64,000 bases of DNA from Acanthochlamys bracteata (Eukaryota > Streptophyta > Magnoliopsida > Pandanales > Velloziaceae), in the NCBI GenBank assembly GCA_019914995.1, contig CM034138.1, forward strand, positions 3,286,001-3,350,000, in the 5' to 3' direction. Of this stretch, positions 36,963 through 54,948 are shown in pieces. Numbering within the stretch: the stretch's first letter is position 1; each line of letters opens with the position of its first letter. Position numbers and translations under genes: made by a program. Under the pieces are notes generated by a model that searched no databases, had not been told where the DNA came from, and saw nothing but the letters and a program-made list of their open reading frames with translations.

Positions 36963-37988
36963 CATGATGGGGAACTATATAGACCTGATGTGTTGTGGAG
37001 GCCAATTGTTGCAATTGTTCTTCTTTTAACAAAAGGAATAGATTTCCAATGCTTATGCAGGCCATGTAACTGAAAATCACATTGAATGGAAAGGAAGTTT
37101 GGTGCGTAGCACTGGATGAAGCCTTCCTTCTTAAGCTAGCTGCTTCTTAAGAGCGTATTTGCATTATTTATGGATACATCTGCTGGGGCTGATGCACGTT
37201 TCAATGGAAATTCCATAAATCGTACTTTGTTTTTGTATTGATCCTTCTCTTCTCGTATTCTGTTGTCACTTGTTTTACCAGGCTTTTCAAGACCTCTTGG
37301 ATTTAGGTAAGAGACGCTTAAATTAGTTGAAAGAAATTACTATAATGTTTGGACCGGTGAGATGGCGAACTGCTGGATATGCTCCATGTTAGGAAGCTGA
37401 AGATATTCAAGCATGTGAAAAAAAAAACGACTGTCAGAGTAAGTCATTGAAAGATGCATACCGGCATTCTCATGCATATTTATCCAGGGGAAGTAAAAGG
37501 AATATTAGCGCATACTATCAAAAGAATATGCACCAATTTCATGGATATAATGAAGTATATCCATATTTGCTGAAGAACTATTCGAATAATAATAATAAGT
37601 TTGCCAAAACCAAAAGAATTGGCAGTTTTTAGACAAAACCAACTTGCTTTTAGTCAGAAATGATTTTACAGCACAACGCTGGTGATTGCAGAAGGGCTAA
37701 GGTATTAATAAACAGAAAACTTTAAACATTAGCGACTACTTAACTCATGCACTGCCATTAGCAACCCCTGGTCTGAGATGTTTCTTGGAAGCGTCTGGGC
37801 TAGGATGTTTTTTTCCAAGAAAGAGCGAGTCCTTGAGCTGAAATTTTACGACATTCTATTTAAACACCAAACTGCCGTCTCAAATTTGGTTGTCTTTTGG
37901 TGTAAATACCTTTCTGAGTAGTAAAAGCACATATCATCATAGTAATCCTTCCAAGCAAGACACGCAGTCATTTGGCACCAAGGTGAAA
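36963..37988. other. 3' UTRs of convergent UBC13 and CID-like genes
   Basis: About 330 bp downstream of 36962 is likely UBC13 3' UTR. The right part is likely 3' UTR of the minus-strand CID-like gene. The short frame at 37447-37632 has no support. Confidence 0.5.
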
Positions 37989-40900
37989 TCAGTGCTCTGT
38001 TGCTCGAGGTGTTCGTGCCTTCACTGGTGTCTTTGAAGGACTAACCCTGAACCATCAAAAGACTTGATGTCACAACATTGTGTAACTTAAATCTCGGTCA
38101 ACTTAAAAACTAACAGAATGGTATATCAACCTAATTGGAAGTGTTCCCAGTATCATGCCACTACAATTCAGAGCCAGAACAGCACTCTCAGCCTGACAAA
38201 TAATAAAAAGCAAATAAGTAATGACAAAATAAACAAATGAAACAGAAAGGTGTGCCATAAAAGGATGTCAAAAATAACACCTAACTAATCAAAATACTCG
38301 AGCCAAATAAGCTTCAGTATGCAGAAGCACAATCTCTATTGTCCTTTGATGACATGGAAATATTAGGGAAACCTAATATCCATTGATGATCCAACTCAGA
38401 GCAGTTTTAGCAGTACATATCTTTTGATCACAGATTCATCTAAAGGAACAATTCACTTACATCTATCAGCCCCAATAAGGAACATTGCGAACCAATGCTC
38501 TTTAGGTTTATATCACAAACCTGGTTTAATGTCTAAGTCTAAGATATGAATGGAGTAATCTGTTAGTACATAGAGAAAGAACTGCAACACTGTTTTACTT
38601 TTATGTGTTTGTTTCAATTAGTATTGCTGTCCCTCTGATACAGAACTGCTGTCATCTAAGATACACGCTCATAACACTAGCAAGCTGTAACAATAGGAGC
38701 TCTCTTGGTGAATGGCTAATGGATGATCCCAATATTCCCAAGTGGGACACATCCATGATGATTACATGGCCAATTAACCAATTGCTTTCCCCAACTTAAG
38801 TGAAGCCCATTTTATTAACGACCGTGATATGTAATTTTAAGATTTTGTGTTTTGAAAACCTATTCATCTCCAAAAATATGTCAGCGAGAAATAAATAAAG
38901 ACAAATTATTATGGTGAACCTATTCAACTTTCCTTTAACATTTCCAAGTCTTAAGACAACAACTTTCCGTAAACATTTGTCGGATACATTGCAGTCCTAG
39001 AAGAAAAGCACTAAGAACGAAAGGATTACAACGCTGTTGACTAACTAGTTCAGAAAAAGACCCTGTAGCAACAGTTATAAATAGCAAGGAAGCATTGTCA
39101 ATCTTATTTATTTAAGATTACCAGAGCAAACTCGACAAAAGCTATTCGTGTAGAATGCGTAGTATCACCAAGAAGCCTCAAGCAAGAGACCTGCAAAGAA
39201 AAGGTTTTTACAAAACTTCATAAAGTTCTGTAAATTTTAATCATGCTGACTCAATGCATAAAAACATAAGGCCAGTAGTTACGTCACCACAAGCAGACTC
39301 AAAAAATTCTTTCACATCTGCTTGAGTAACCTGCACAAAGAGCAAAATTTATGTAAGGTCACAAAGAGCAAAATTTAATCAACAAAACTTGTAATTAGGG
39401 CACTTCTTGTTTATTTCCCCCTGTTTTTTTTCATATTAAAAAAGTTTATCCAAAGAAACTTGAGCTTATTTGTTAATAGGTAACCTAATTACATTTTTTA
39501 AGTTTTGAAAAACATTTCAGATATCCTTATAGTGAGGAAAAAATGGCCTTTTGCACATGCAACAAGTCTTCACCTTCGTATCTATATTAGTACAGTAGAT
39601 TGTCCTTGAACACATATTCCGCTCAGCTCCTGACTGTATTTGAAAAAGAATGTTAACAATTATCTTAGCTGTTAGGCTACATGGTAGAAGTCACAAAAGG
39701 AAATTTAATTCTTCCACAAAAAGAGCAGGACGTGACCCACACCTGAGGAAGAAATGAAGGATTAACAGGTAATATAGCAGTCTTGGAAGGTAAGACCTTC
39801 AGATGGTAGGGGCCTAACATGGTCCCTGAGAGCCTTAATGCAGATCTTGCAGCAACTAATAGACCGAAACGCAAAACAACATTAACTATTAAATAGCATC
39901 ATTATTTTGATAGAAATGGAAACAAAATAAGTGTTTTTGGCAAACCTACATTCATCAGAGAACTCAATAAAAGCAAATCGAAGAACTGAGTGGGGATCAC
40001 CAGAAACACGGCAATCTTCTATCTACAGCACAAACATGTACACATCAAAACAACTTGGTAGAAAAAGTCCTTAAACAATCACAATACCTAATCCGTACAA
40101 CCTCAGAAGGTAAAAGAAGTGAACGAAAATTCTGAACCCAGTATCAATCACATAAGAAGACTGTCATCCTAACAGATGTGTTATCATGTGTGTGTGTTTG
40201 CAACAAACAGATGTTTGGAGAGTTCAAAACCCGCACATAAAATGTGCAGTGACAGCAGAAGTCAACATCAAGACTCTTAAAAAACCTAAAGGACCTTCGT
40301 CACATAAATGTTTGTCCTTCCAAGATGGGATATGTGATGGGTAATTTCTTACTGAAAGGAGGCTAGAATGGATTCTCTAGATACAATACATGTGCACAAC
40401 AAAATCTCAAAAGCAATGGAGATGCAATGCTAGGTAACAGAGGAATGTTAAAATCTAAACACAATCATCAGAAATATAAAGAATAAATGGCGCACAATCC
40501 AAGCTTAATGGTGGGACAAAAATACATATGTTTAATGCATGACTTTGTATGACATTATCATTAAGGTTCCACATTCAAGATAATTCCTATTGAAGATATT
40601 ACAGAATTAGTTCATGAAAGTACAAATACACACCATGAAAAAAGGATACGTACATGCAACCATAAACAAATTGGTGTAACTCCTAAATAACGAAACCCAC
40701 CGCCACCACTTTACACTTACACACATAAAAGAATTTAAGATTAAATGACCATATGCAACAGGAATGGCTAGTCAGAAGAAAGAAACAACTAACTTCATTC
40801 ATCAAAGTTAGTGCATACTCAGTCATGCTTTGGGCCTTTGGCTAAGATTTACTATGATATAAGAAGGAAATAACGAAAAATGTAAGAAGTAATTGCCTAG

Positions 40901-42117
40901 AATTGCTAGACTTCTTATGGCTCACGAGTCCTTTAACTAGATTTCCACTATGAAATCATACAAGATACAAGATTACTCAAGGACAAAAGGAAAAATATTC
41001 GGTAAGCATTACAGTCACATGGCTATTTGCCTAGGACTATATTATTCTGCGGCAATAATTTCTATTTCACAAGAAAAGATGTGTACTCTCAGCAATGGCA
41101 AGATCATAGAATGGAACATGGTTGGTAGCATCTACCTAAATACATGCATAGGAATCTATCACGTATTTAAACTAAAAAATCTCTTGCAATAAGGCCTACA
41201 GACTAAAGATCTCAACTTTCAAGTCATATCATGAAGCATACCTGCCCACAAGTGGAAAATAGATCGGCAAGTGCCTCTTCCGTCACCTATGATTGTCCAT
41301 TAAGTATATACATGTTAATTAACAGAATAAAGCTCCGGCCAAAGAACTTGAGGAAAAAAGATCTTTCATACATCTAGCAGATTTAGAATGAAATTTCACT
41401 GAAAGTAATCATTGAAGACAAGAAAAAGCAGAAATTGTGCTCACAGTCTCATCTATCTCTGAAACATATACAGTGCATCTGATTACACTTTCCTTCTGAG
41501 CTTTCCGAAGCTTCTGTTGCTCCATCCTCCTCCCATTGTAAAGCCGATTTCTCCTCTACCAAAATGCAAATAAAACAACCAGCGTCATACTAATTACAAA
41601 CAAATATTCACCAAAATGAGAAGAGTAAAATCGTGTAAACTAAAACCATTCTTGCAAAAAACCATCAAATCTTAAAATTTCATAATTAACTCCCAATATC
41701 AGATAAATTTCTTTTCAAGAATCACAAAATTGCATCTACAGAACAAGATTAAATGATACTAAACTCCAATTTATGAAACACAAAAGTTGCATCAACAAAA
41801 AACAGAATTTTTTGTCAATTCATAGAAAATTTTAACCTGTCTCTCCTCTGGTGCTGATCATCAACCGATGCATATCCACTCCCGCCAACCCCATTAACGT
41901 AATAATAACTCTCACCATTCACATCAAAAAAATACGAACCCGTTGGCGGCGCATCAGCAGAGAGTCTCACTGCAGGTTTCCGTCCGCCTCCATAAGAAGG
42001 AACAAACTCCTGCGCAGCAGGGTTAAGTTTTGAAAGCAAGTCAGCAAACTCTCTAACATCTCGCCGCAACTCTTCACCACCGTTCTCTTTCACCATCACC
42101 TCCATCCCCGCCGCCAT
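37989..42117 (-). CDS. Poly(A)-binding-protein-interacting RRM protein (CID8-13 group)
   Basis: RNA-binding protein that docks on the C-terminal MLLE domain of poly(A)-binding protein. Ten exons: 42117-41837, 41553-41445, 41286-41242, 40022-39950, 39855-39743, 39633-39574, 39330-39283, 39190-39122, 38192-38131 and 38046-37989, giving 305 residues. A PAM2 motif (SKLNPAAQEFVPS) sits at residues 29-41. A basic patch (about 90-118) precedes RRM1 (about 118-192, RNP2 VYVSEI, RNP1 RFAFIEF) and RRM2 (about 215-290, RNP2 IYCTNI, RNP1 RIAFVEF). This PAM2-basic-RRM-RRM order defines the plant CID8-CID13 subgroup. All junctions are in phase. The exon 7 end was set at the GTAACT donor because the nearer GTGACG would break the frame. 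The exon 2 acceptor is the second of two AGs for the same reason. Function in translation or RNA fate is inferred. Confidence 0.92.
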
Positions 42118-42710
42118 CTCTTATACAACAGCTTCTTCCTATGTACCAAAACCTACCCTTACTTACACGGAACCAAAAATAACCCTCAAAAAAAAAGTGA
42201 AAACGAAAAAAGATAAAAAGGGTCTTGTTGCTGTTGGAGTGTTATAGATGTAGTACTCTATATATGTACTGTTTTCTTGATTCTTTTCTCTCTGTCTATA
42301 TCTACAGAACCATTTGAAATTGTTATGAATCATTCACCAGCACGATAAAGAAGCAATTAATGGTAAGCTAAGTGGTCTTTTTCAGTTGCAGTTTATTTTT
42401 AGTTAAAACCAAAACATAAAGAAGAAGGAAAAAAAGAAACTTTTGGATTTTTATTTTCTTTTTTGCTTTCGATGATTGATGCAAAGCTTTAGTTGTGCCG
42501 TTAAATGTCTATCTAGGTATTTAATTTTGATTCTATCTGTCTTTTCCTTTCTTCTTTATTTTTCCGTGCAAAGAACATAACAAGAAGAGAGAGAGAGAAG
42601 AGAAGCGAAGACGTATTGAAGGTGTGTGTGAAAGCAAAAACCAGTCCAGCACCAATACGTGGTGTTAAAAGGTATCGAAACTTTGAAGGGAAGTGTGAAT
42701 GAAATATTAA
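42118..42710. promoter_or_regulatory. upstream region of the CID-like gene
   Basis: Probable promoter and 5' leader of the minus-strand CID-like gene. A GA-rich run lies at about 42584-42600. No TATA box is certain. Confidence 0.4.
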
Positions 42711-42971
42711 GTGCGTGTTTATCAACACCCCTAAACTCCACTTCCTTTAAATTCAAGTTTCACATAAATACATATAAAAATTAAAATAAATTTTTTTATC
42801 AATAAAATTTTTTTTAAAATTCAAATTTAAAACTTACTAAAAATATATAATTAATATAATTTTTTATTTTTTATTAAATATTTTTTAATTTTTATTTTAT
42901 TTTTTAAATTTATTTTTTAAAAACTCTACTTCCCTCAAAACTCCACTTCCATCCCCTAAGTAAACACGCCC
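42711..42971. mobile_element. Tourist-like MITE upstream of the CID-like gene
   Basis: A 261-bp element flanked by TAA at 42708-42710 and 42972-42974. It begins GTGCGTGTTTATC and ends AGTAAACACGCCC, whose complement is GGGCGTGTTTACT, so it has inverted ends of about 13 bp with a few mismatches. ACTCCACTTCC occurs near both ends. Confidence 0.8.
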
Positions 42972-44082
42972 TAACATATTATTAATCAAATCAAATCAAA
43001 GGTTTGAAACTTTGAATAATAATGTGTTGATTTGCATTTGGAATTTTGTTTATATCAAAATCACAGAGTATCAAAATGTGTATTAGGTCTTCAATGAACA
43101 ATTAACTACATTTATTGCAAGATGGATATATCCTTAAATTTCGTTCGTTGAATTATTTTTTGATCTTAGAACTGAAACTTTTTGGGCATGATGTTAAAGG
43201 TCGTCATCAATCTTTAATCCCAGTACCCTAATACTTCAAAGGAGATAAGGGCTAACTTATCCATTAGATAAATGAGTTAAAGATAAGAAACGAAACTTTG
43301 CAGATTCTTCTCTTGTTTCAAGACCAAAAGATATATACCAAAGAGCACTCGACTCACTCTGTCTCTATTCATTCAAATAATATATAATTAATATAAAATA
43401 AATCATGTATGAGATGCCATGGGATATCATTGAAGGTTTATACCATATGAAAGCTAGATCAAACTCCTAAAGAGCACAATCAAACACTTGAAAGAGGTAC
43501 TAACATTCTTCAAGTAACTTCTTCACAAGAAGAGTCTTTGCTTATTAGTTCAGAATTTGAGCATCTGCCTAAGGGAATAAAAACCACATGAACATTATCC
43601 TTGCATAAGAGAATCAGGAGATTTAGATAACAAAATCACTGTTTGAGAGTTCAATCATATCAGGAGGAGCTTAACCTCCAACAAGAAGTCTCACACGAAT
43701 ATGCAATAGATCAATGCATCCCCTCGGAGTACAGAAAATTCCAATGAAGATGGTTTCTCATACAGTATTAGTTTCTGTCATGCATCAGTGGCCCCAAACG
43801 AGATTGTCTTTGATAAGCATGGCTGGGATTCAATAACTTACAAGACACTATCCTACTTGAAAAGCACATTTAAAAAGGCTGAATTCATTCCACCCTCTAA
43901 GTAGAAACCAATAATATCCTCAGCAACTGCGTCCAGAATTCCTCCAGTAATCCTTTGCAAAGAACAGTAGAGATTACGGTGGTCCTCCAGCGCTCTATAT
44001 TTACAGCAGTACAACTACGAAGAGCTGCATGATTCCACGTAATATGGAAGAAGAATCATGAGCGTGTTAGTTAAGTTGGAAA
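42972..44082. other. spacer and 3' UTR of the MPK6-like gene
   Basis: Left part AT-rich without features. The right several hundred bases are likely 3' UTR of the minus-strand kinase gene. Confidence 0.4.
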
Positions 44083-48815
<4,733 letters not shown>

Positions 48816-48820
48816 CTCCC

Positions 48821-48841
48821 TCTCTCTCTCTCTCTCTCGTC
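48821..48841. repeat. CT microsatellite in the 5' leader of the MPK6-like gene
   Basis: About nine CT units lie just upstream of the start codon (GA in the transcript sense). Such runs are frequent in plant 5' leaders and may vary between individuals. Confidence 0.6.
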
Positions 48842-50422
48842 TCGTTTGATTAGATCGCGTTGGAATGTTGCTGTTTCTTTTTTTCTCCTTCCTTCCCTCT
48901 CTTTTTTTATTTTTATTTTTCTGTAAAATGGAGGAGAAAAAAGAGAAACACAGACAGTTTTTCTTGACCGTTTGTTATTCTTTACGGTGTGTATTATCCA
49001 AACACCCAACAGAACTTCCAACCATTAAGAAATAGACACGTAACTAAAAGTCCACTGATCATGATCCTGCCAAATAAATAGCTAACGACAGTTTGTAAAC
49101 ATCCATGTCAAAAAGAAAAAGACATGGCTATTGTTTACTCGCTGCCGTATTTATTGAATGGAGAACAGCTTAACTTAGTAGGATATTTACCTACACGAGG
49201 CAACGTAGACAAAAACAGAAGGGTTTGTTCACATTTGTTGAATCTGAGCCGTTTTGGTTTCAATCAAACGGTTGATAAAGGTTGAAGTAGTGGAGATGGG
49301 CTTAGCATTCATGGAGGTTGCCGTTTTCTACGGCATGGCGGCCGGCTGGCGGCGGCGGCGGTGGAGCTGGAGTGATTGCTGAAAGAATACTGGAGAATTT
49401 GGTTCAAAAGAAAGAATGTGCTTGCACACTACCAGATAAGTCGATAATGATGTGATGCATGTGTCTTGATTGATTTGGTTCAAAAGAAGAACAATGAAAT
49501 CCTGGCAAATTGTTCTTGATCGTTAGAAGCGTCGCCGTCATCTCAATTGTGTACATCCGAATGTATATTTGGATTCATAAATAAAAAATAAAATAAAAAA
49601 ATAAAAGTACGGCTAAAAAAGAATAATTAATTATAGTAAAAGTAATAAATTAATTATATTTGAATAAATAAATAATAAAAATAAATTTTTTATAAATATT
49701 CAAATACTTTTTTTAATTTTTATTAATATTATTTTTATTAATATAAATTTAACTAATTTATTAATATAATTTTCAATAAACTTTATTAATATAATTCTTA
49801 GATTAATTTTTTATATTAATTAAAAATTATATCAGTTATTAAATATAAAACTAATCATATAATTTTATTATTTTCTCTTCTAATTAAAATTAATTAAATA
49901 TAAAAATTTTAAATTGTTATAATAAAATCTAGCATGTCTTAATTTAAAATTTTTAAATAAAAAATAAATATTAAATTATAAATAAATATTTAAAATATTT
50001 AAAAAAAATAAAAGGACAAAAGGGAAAGTAAATTTGCTTCCCTTCTTGTCACCATGTGTATCTACCAATTTGGTGGGTACATATTTAATTACTGAACAGT
50101 GAAAAAGATGGAAAGTAGTTTCTCATCCGTTATTTTAATAATATATTATCAAATATAGGTAAATATGAAAAAATACTTTACTTAATCATTATTTTCCATA
50201 TTTATCTATAATCCAAATATAGGTAGACATAATTCCTTTTTTTCTCCTAATTTTAAGTTCTCTTATTTTATATTTCTATTATTATTCCAATCTCTAATTT
50301 TATTTTCACATTAAAATTTATTTTTATTAAAGTTTAATTTTAAATTTTACTTTACCTAATTTATGATTTATTTTAAAATTTATTTTTATCAAATTTTATT
50401 TCTAATTGAATTTTAGTTTTAT
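48842..50422. other. promoter of the MPK6-like gene and AT-rich spacer
   Basis: The right flank of the kinase gene holds its promoter. A GC-rich GGCGGCGGCGG patch is at about 49330-49370. 49.6-50.4 kb is AT-rich. No gene is seen. Confidence 0.45.
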
Positions 50423-50662
50423 TGATATAAATTATGAGATAAAGATGGCAAGAGTTAATAAAAAAAAAGGAAAATTTTACTGCACTGAAAATACAACAAA
50501 TTATAACATACAACTGCTATGTAAATAGAGCTGATAGAAAATTCTAACAAACTAACTAAAGAATATGACTCCATTAACTACTACCATATTAAATTTCACT
50601 ACTAAAAATTTTTAATATCTAGGACAAATAATTGGACTTGTCAAAACATATCGTTCCTAGCA
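50423..50662 (-). repeat. left LTR (3' LTR in element sense)
   Basis: Starts TGATATAAATTATGAG and ends TTCCTAGCA in plus orientation. It aligns along its length with the right LTR. Confidence 0.85.
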
Positions 50663-50674
50663 ATTCCTCTCCTA
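50663..50674 (-). other. polypurine tract of the copia element
   Basis: On the minus strand the sequence reads AGGAGAGGAAT directly next to the 3' LTR, the position and composition of a plus-strand primer site. Confidence 0.6.
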
Positions 50675-50717
50675 AACTGAACATTAAGTTCAATTTAGTT
50701 ACAAGTATGGCCGTCGA

Positions 50718-52284
50718 TCAAACTGAATTCTCTATAGTGTAGACTCCAAATAACCTTCGTAACTTCAAAAAGCTGGCCAATTTGAGAGGCTTCGTAAGAA
50801 TATCAACAATCTGATCTTCGATTTTGCAGTTACATAGACAAATACTCTATCTTTTGAAAGATCACACAAGAAGTGATATCTCACATCTATATTGTTCACC
50901 TTTTATAAATAATATAATTCTTTGAGTGCTTAATTGTTGAACTGTTATCACAAAAAATCTGAGTGGATACTTTTTACTTGAACTGTACTCTTTCAGAATA
51001 TACCTCAACTAAAGAGCTTGATATTCAAAAGATGATATGCTACAAATTCAACTTTAGTAGTCGATAAAGTGACTAGTGGTTGCTTCTTTGAGGACTGCAA
51101 GATTGCTACTTAATTCATCATAAAGACATGCTAGATGTGCTCTTTTTATCATCTATGTCTCTAGCATAATCACTATTTGTAAAGCTAAACAATTCTGATT
51201 TTTCCATTCTTCTTGTAGAACCACCATCTCAAGAAGTACCTTGCAACTATATCAAAATTTTTTTGGCATCTAATAGATGAATGTCTTTTGGGCATTCTAT
51301 CTACCTACTAATGAAACTTACAGCGTTCATTATATCAGGTCTTGTTGCAGTCAAATACATCAAGCTTTCAACAGTTTGTATGTAAATAGTATCGGCAATC
51401 CTCCTTCATTATCTCTAACAAGCTTCATACACATTTCAGTAGGTGTGCAAACAAGATTACAATTTCTTGCACCTACTTCTTTTGAGAAACAAAACTATCT
51501 GTAGAAGATGTCATCACCTCTATACTAAGAAAGTAATGCATCATTCCAAGATCAGACATATCAAACTCAACCATCATGAACATTTTGAAATTTTTAAGCA
51601 TGTCTTATCATTTCCAGTGTAAATCAAATCATCTACATATAGACAAACAATGGGCATTTTTCATTCATCAATCTTTGTATAAAGTGTATGTTCGTAAAGG
51701 CGTTTTTGAAATCCCTCTTTAGAGAAATAAGTACCTATACGACTATAGCAAGCTTTTGGAGCTTGTTTAGTCTATATAGTGCTTTTATCAATTTATACAC
51801 TTTATACTCATTTTTTAACTTCACATAATCAAGACGTTAGTCAATAAATACATTTTCTTGTAAATCACCATGCAAAAATGCCAACTTCACGTCTAATTAG
51901 AATATAGGCTATGAGATTTGAGCTGTCAATGCTATCACCATTCCGATTGTATCATGCCGTGCAACAAGAGCAAAAACTTCTTGATAATCAATACCGAACT
52001 ATTGGTTATAGCATTTAGCTACTAAGCATGCCTTTTATTTTTAACTTCGTCATTTTCTTTCAAATTTGTCTTGTACACTCATTTGACACCGATTGTTTTG
52101 CGTCATCTTGGAAATCAATCCGCTCCCAAGTGTTGTTATTTACAATAGCTATAATTTCATCATCTATAATCTTCCTCCATTTTGATTCTTTGATAGCATC
52201 TTCAAATACTATAGGATCACAATATGAAAATAAGTAAAATATGTAATCAAATTGATCAATTCCTGTTATATCATAATCAGTCAT
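50718..52284 (-). pseudogene. copia reverse transcriptase and RNase H remnants
   Basis: The piece at 52284-52060 contains the start of the reverse transcriptase domain: a Trp, an EI.AI..NNTW segment and flanking residues typical of copia elements. Downstream frames are disrupted. The polyprotein end is recognisable as DQIVDILTKPLKLASFLKLR, with its stop codon at 50718-50720. The RNase H region between about 50.8 and 51.2 kb is degraded. Confidence 0.7.
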
Positions 52285-52429
52285 CCATAGGGTCTTCTTC
52301 TGGCATGTTGTTATCGTTCATCGCTATCTTGAATAACTGTTGTTACACATTCTCCACATGTTGGTGTCTCTCATCTTCATTGTCTCCATCAAAGTCAGAA
52401 GGTATTTATTATTTAATAACACCGTTGTT

Positions 52430-53350
52430 CCACTACCTGAAACCTTCTTCAGGTAACTGGTAATAATTTTCTTAGTGTTAGGATTGTATAGCTTAAACTT
52501 TTGATTGATCAATAACACCAAGAAAAATACATTTTTTTTCCTTATCATCTAACTTTTGTCTCTTCTGATTTGGAATATGAGCATAGGCAATACATCCATA
52601 CTTGTCATATTTTGAAAAGCAAATGTGAGATTTTTGTTTAAAATATGATACTCTTATTGACTGATTTCGGTCAGAAAGTTTTTGGAACACCACTTCCTCC
52701 AAGAGACTTTTACCATGTGCAAAATTATACGATTCTTTCTCTCGCATAAACCATTTTATTGAGGTGTTTAAGCTGCTTTGAATTGTCTTTTGATGCCATG
52801 TGTCCCACAAAAATTTGAAAACTCATATGAGTTATATTCTCCTCCACGATTAGAGAAAAATACTTGTATAGAGCTGTCATCTTCTTCCTTAACAAGTATT
52901 TATAACTTTTGGAAGTTATAAAAATTTTAGATTTCACCTGTAAAAATAAATTCATAGTTTTTTGCTATAATTATCAACAAAGATAATAAAATATCTTTAC
53001 CTCCATTTGAAATTAGTTTATTAGTCCGTAAATATCATAATGCACAAGCTCCAATCCCTTCTTTGCTCTCCATGATTTTGCAAAGGGATTACGATGTTGT
53101 TTCCTAACAAAATTCTTCGTAGACATCTGAGGGATAATGAAAATTTGAAAAATCTACCACCATATTTTTCTATTGTAATTTTCAATCCACCAAAGCTAAG
53201 GTGACCATAACGAAAATGCCATAGCTATGCCAAGTCCTTCAACTTTGTTGAGAAGCAAGAACAAGTAGTATTGTGGAGATAAAATAAAAACAATTGATTT
53301 ACCGTCATGTTGACTTGAGCAATTAAGTCTAGTTTTGCATCTCGAATTTG
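52430..53350 (-). pseudogene. copia integrase remnant
   Basis: Fragments at 52725-52955 and 52493-52810 overlap in different frames. Recognisable integrase-region features include a YGCIAYAHIPNQKRQKLDDK-type segment followed by KCIFLG, the usual C-terminal part of a copia integrase. The broken frames rule out a working enzyme. Confidence 0.65.
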
Positions 53351-53457
53351 ACGTACTCCATCTTTGATATAGATCTCATATTCATTTTTTTTTGTTGTCT
53401 CACACTTAGTAGATTAGTCTTAAAATCTGAAAAAAAAGAACGTTAGAGATAGATTGA

Positions 53458-53778
53458 TTAAATTTTCTTAGTTTGGATGGTTATCCTTCTTTTTCCCGTC
53501 ATAGAGATCTTAAAATTGTTAACAAATTTCACATCGTCGAGGAAGGATTCATCTAATATAGAAAATGCAGGTTTATCTCCACACATGTGCTTCAACTTGT
53601 GTTTAAGTACCATAAATTCTTTTGGTTTCTCTTTCGCTTGATAAGCTATCAATAAAGATATTCCGTATTCCTTCTCCACAAAATTAGATTTATCACCATG
53701 TCCTTTAGACAAGTCAATCGAGAATTCTGATTTATAATGGCCATGCCAATAACATTTGTAGCACTCAACATTAGACAT
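53458..53778 (-). pseudogene. copia gag fragment with altered zinc knuckle
   Basis: A frame of about 106 codons begins with CYKCYWHGHYKSEF, which follows the retroviral-type zinc-knuckle spacing CX2CX4HX4C except that the final cysteine is phenylalanine. It lies upstream of the integrase remnant in element sense, as gag should. The N-terminal part of gag, toward 54.6 kb, is not open. Confidence 0.65.
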
Positions 53779-54676
53779 GTCTATAGATTTTGGTCTAGTG
53801 AAGTGGTAGCCTCCTCGTCCTCTTCCTTGAAAGTTATGAGAATGATTTTCTTGTTATTAGTACTGCTGATTTCTATGATCTTTATGTTCTCTGCCTCTTA
53901 TACCATGCGTCTTTCACTTCCTCTATTTGTTGCTAAAGATCGATTGTCTGTTGAGACCTTCAGTGCTTGCTACTCTCTTACTGATTAATTTTTTGCTGAT
54001 GTATCATTAAAGAACTTTGTAATTCATCAAATGAAAGTTCATTAATATCTTTATATTCTTATATTAGAATAGACAACAAAGTTCAATTATAGTGTAATGG
54101 ATCAAAAATCTTCTCAATAATGATAGGTCCTCTGTGTTGTCGCTATGGATTCGCATCATGTTAACGTTTGCCATCGTTTTAGAGAAACAATCTATCACCA
54201 ATTCTTCTAATTTTAATCAAAGCAATTCGAACTCCGAACGAAGTTTTTAAAATTGTTGTTCTCATACTTCTTCTTCATAGAATTCTAAATATTTTTGGAT
54301 GTATTTTTGCAAAGAATTGTCTCCAAAATTGACTTATCAATGGACTGGAAAAAATAATTTTTTTAGCCTTGAGATCCTTCAACTTCAATGCTTGTAATTC
54401 TATTTTCTACGTATCCATCAATTGAACTCCAGCAGGTAATTCTGCTACTCTAGAAACAACAACAGTCACATATTTTTTAATCTAAGAAAGTACTCCATTA
54501 ACATGCTCCAATGGTCATGGTGACCATCAAAGCGAGGAATCGCAGCTTGCACGAAGCTTTCATAAGCTATAATTACTTGCTGTTGTAATGTCACAAAGAG
54601 GAGGAATACTTGATGTTGTAATGTTATGCTAACACTTCAGATGTAGCTAGCTCATTCACTCTACTCACTCATTAAC

Positions 54677-54690
54677 TGACTCTGATACAC
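54677..54690 (-). other. primer-binding site of the copia element
   Basis: The minus strand reads GTGTATCAGAGTCA next to the right LTR, close to the plant Met-tRNA primer site TGGTATCAGAGTC. Confidence 0.7.
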
Positions 54691-54948
54691 TGATACAAAT
54701 GATGAGATATAGATAATAAGAGTTAATAGAAAAAATAGTAAGATTTTACTACACTCAAGACACAATAAACTACAACGTACAATTGCTCTATAAATAGGGC
54801 TGATAGAAAATTCTAGTAACAAACTAACTAAATAATACGACTCCAACTCCACTACTACCATATAGGACTCCATTAACTTTACTACTGCCATATTAAACTC
54901 TACTACTAACAACTAACTAGACTATGTTAAATCAAACCATTCCTAATA
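54691..54948 (-). repeat. right LTR (5' LTR in element sense)
   Basis: Starts TGATACAAATGATGAG and ends TTCCTAATA in plus orientation. It is 18 bp longer than the left LTR, with insertions around ACTCCAACTCCACTAC. The TTTAT target duplication follows. Confidence 0.85.

Larger units (their letters stand above)
50423..54948 (-). mobile_element. complete but inactive Ty1/copia LTR retrotransposon
   Basis: About 4.5 kb bounded by two LTRs and flanked by the 5-bp direct repeat TTTAT (50418-50422 and 54949-54953), so both ends of one insertion are present. On the minus strand a Met-tRNA primer-binding site lies inside the right LTR and a purine tract inside the left one. Gag with a zinc-knuckle-like motif, integrase, reverse transcriptase and RNase H follow in copia order. 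Frames are split by stops and shifts (largest pieces at 53458-53778, 52725-52955, 52493-52810 and 52060-52284), so it cannot encode a working polyprotein. The two LTRs differ by indels and substitutions, which suggests it is not recent. Confidence 0.92.
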
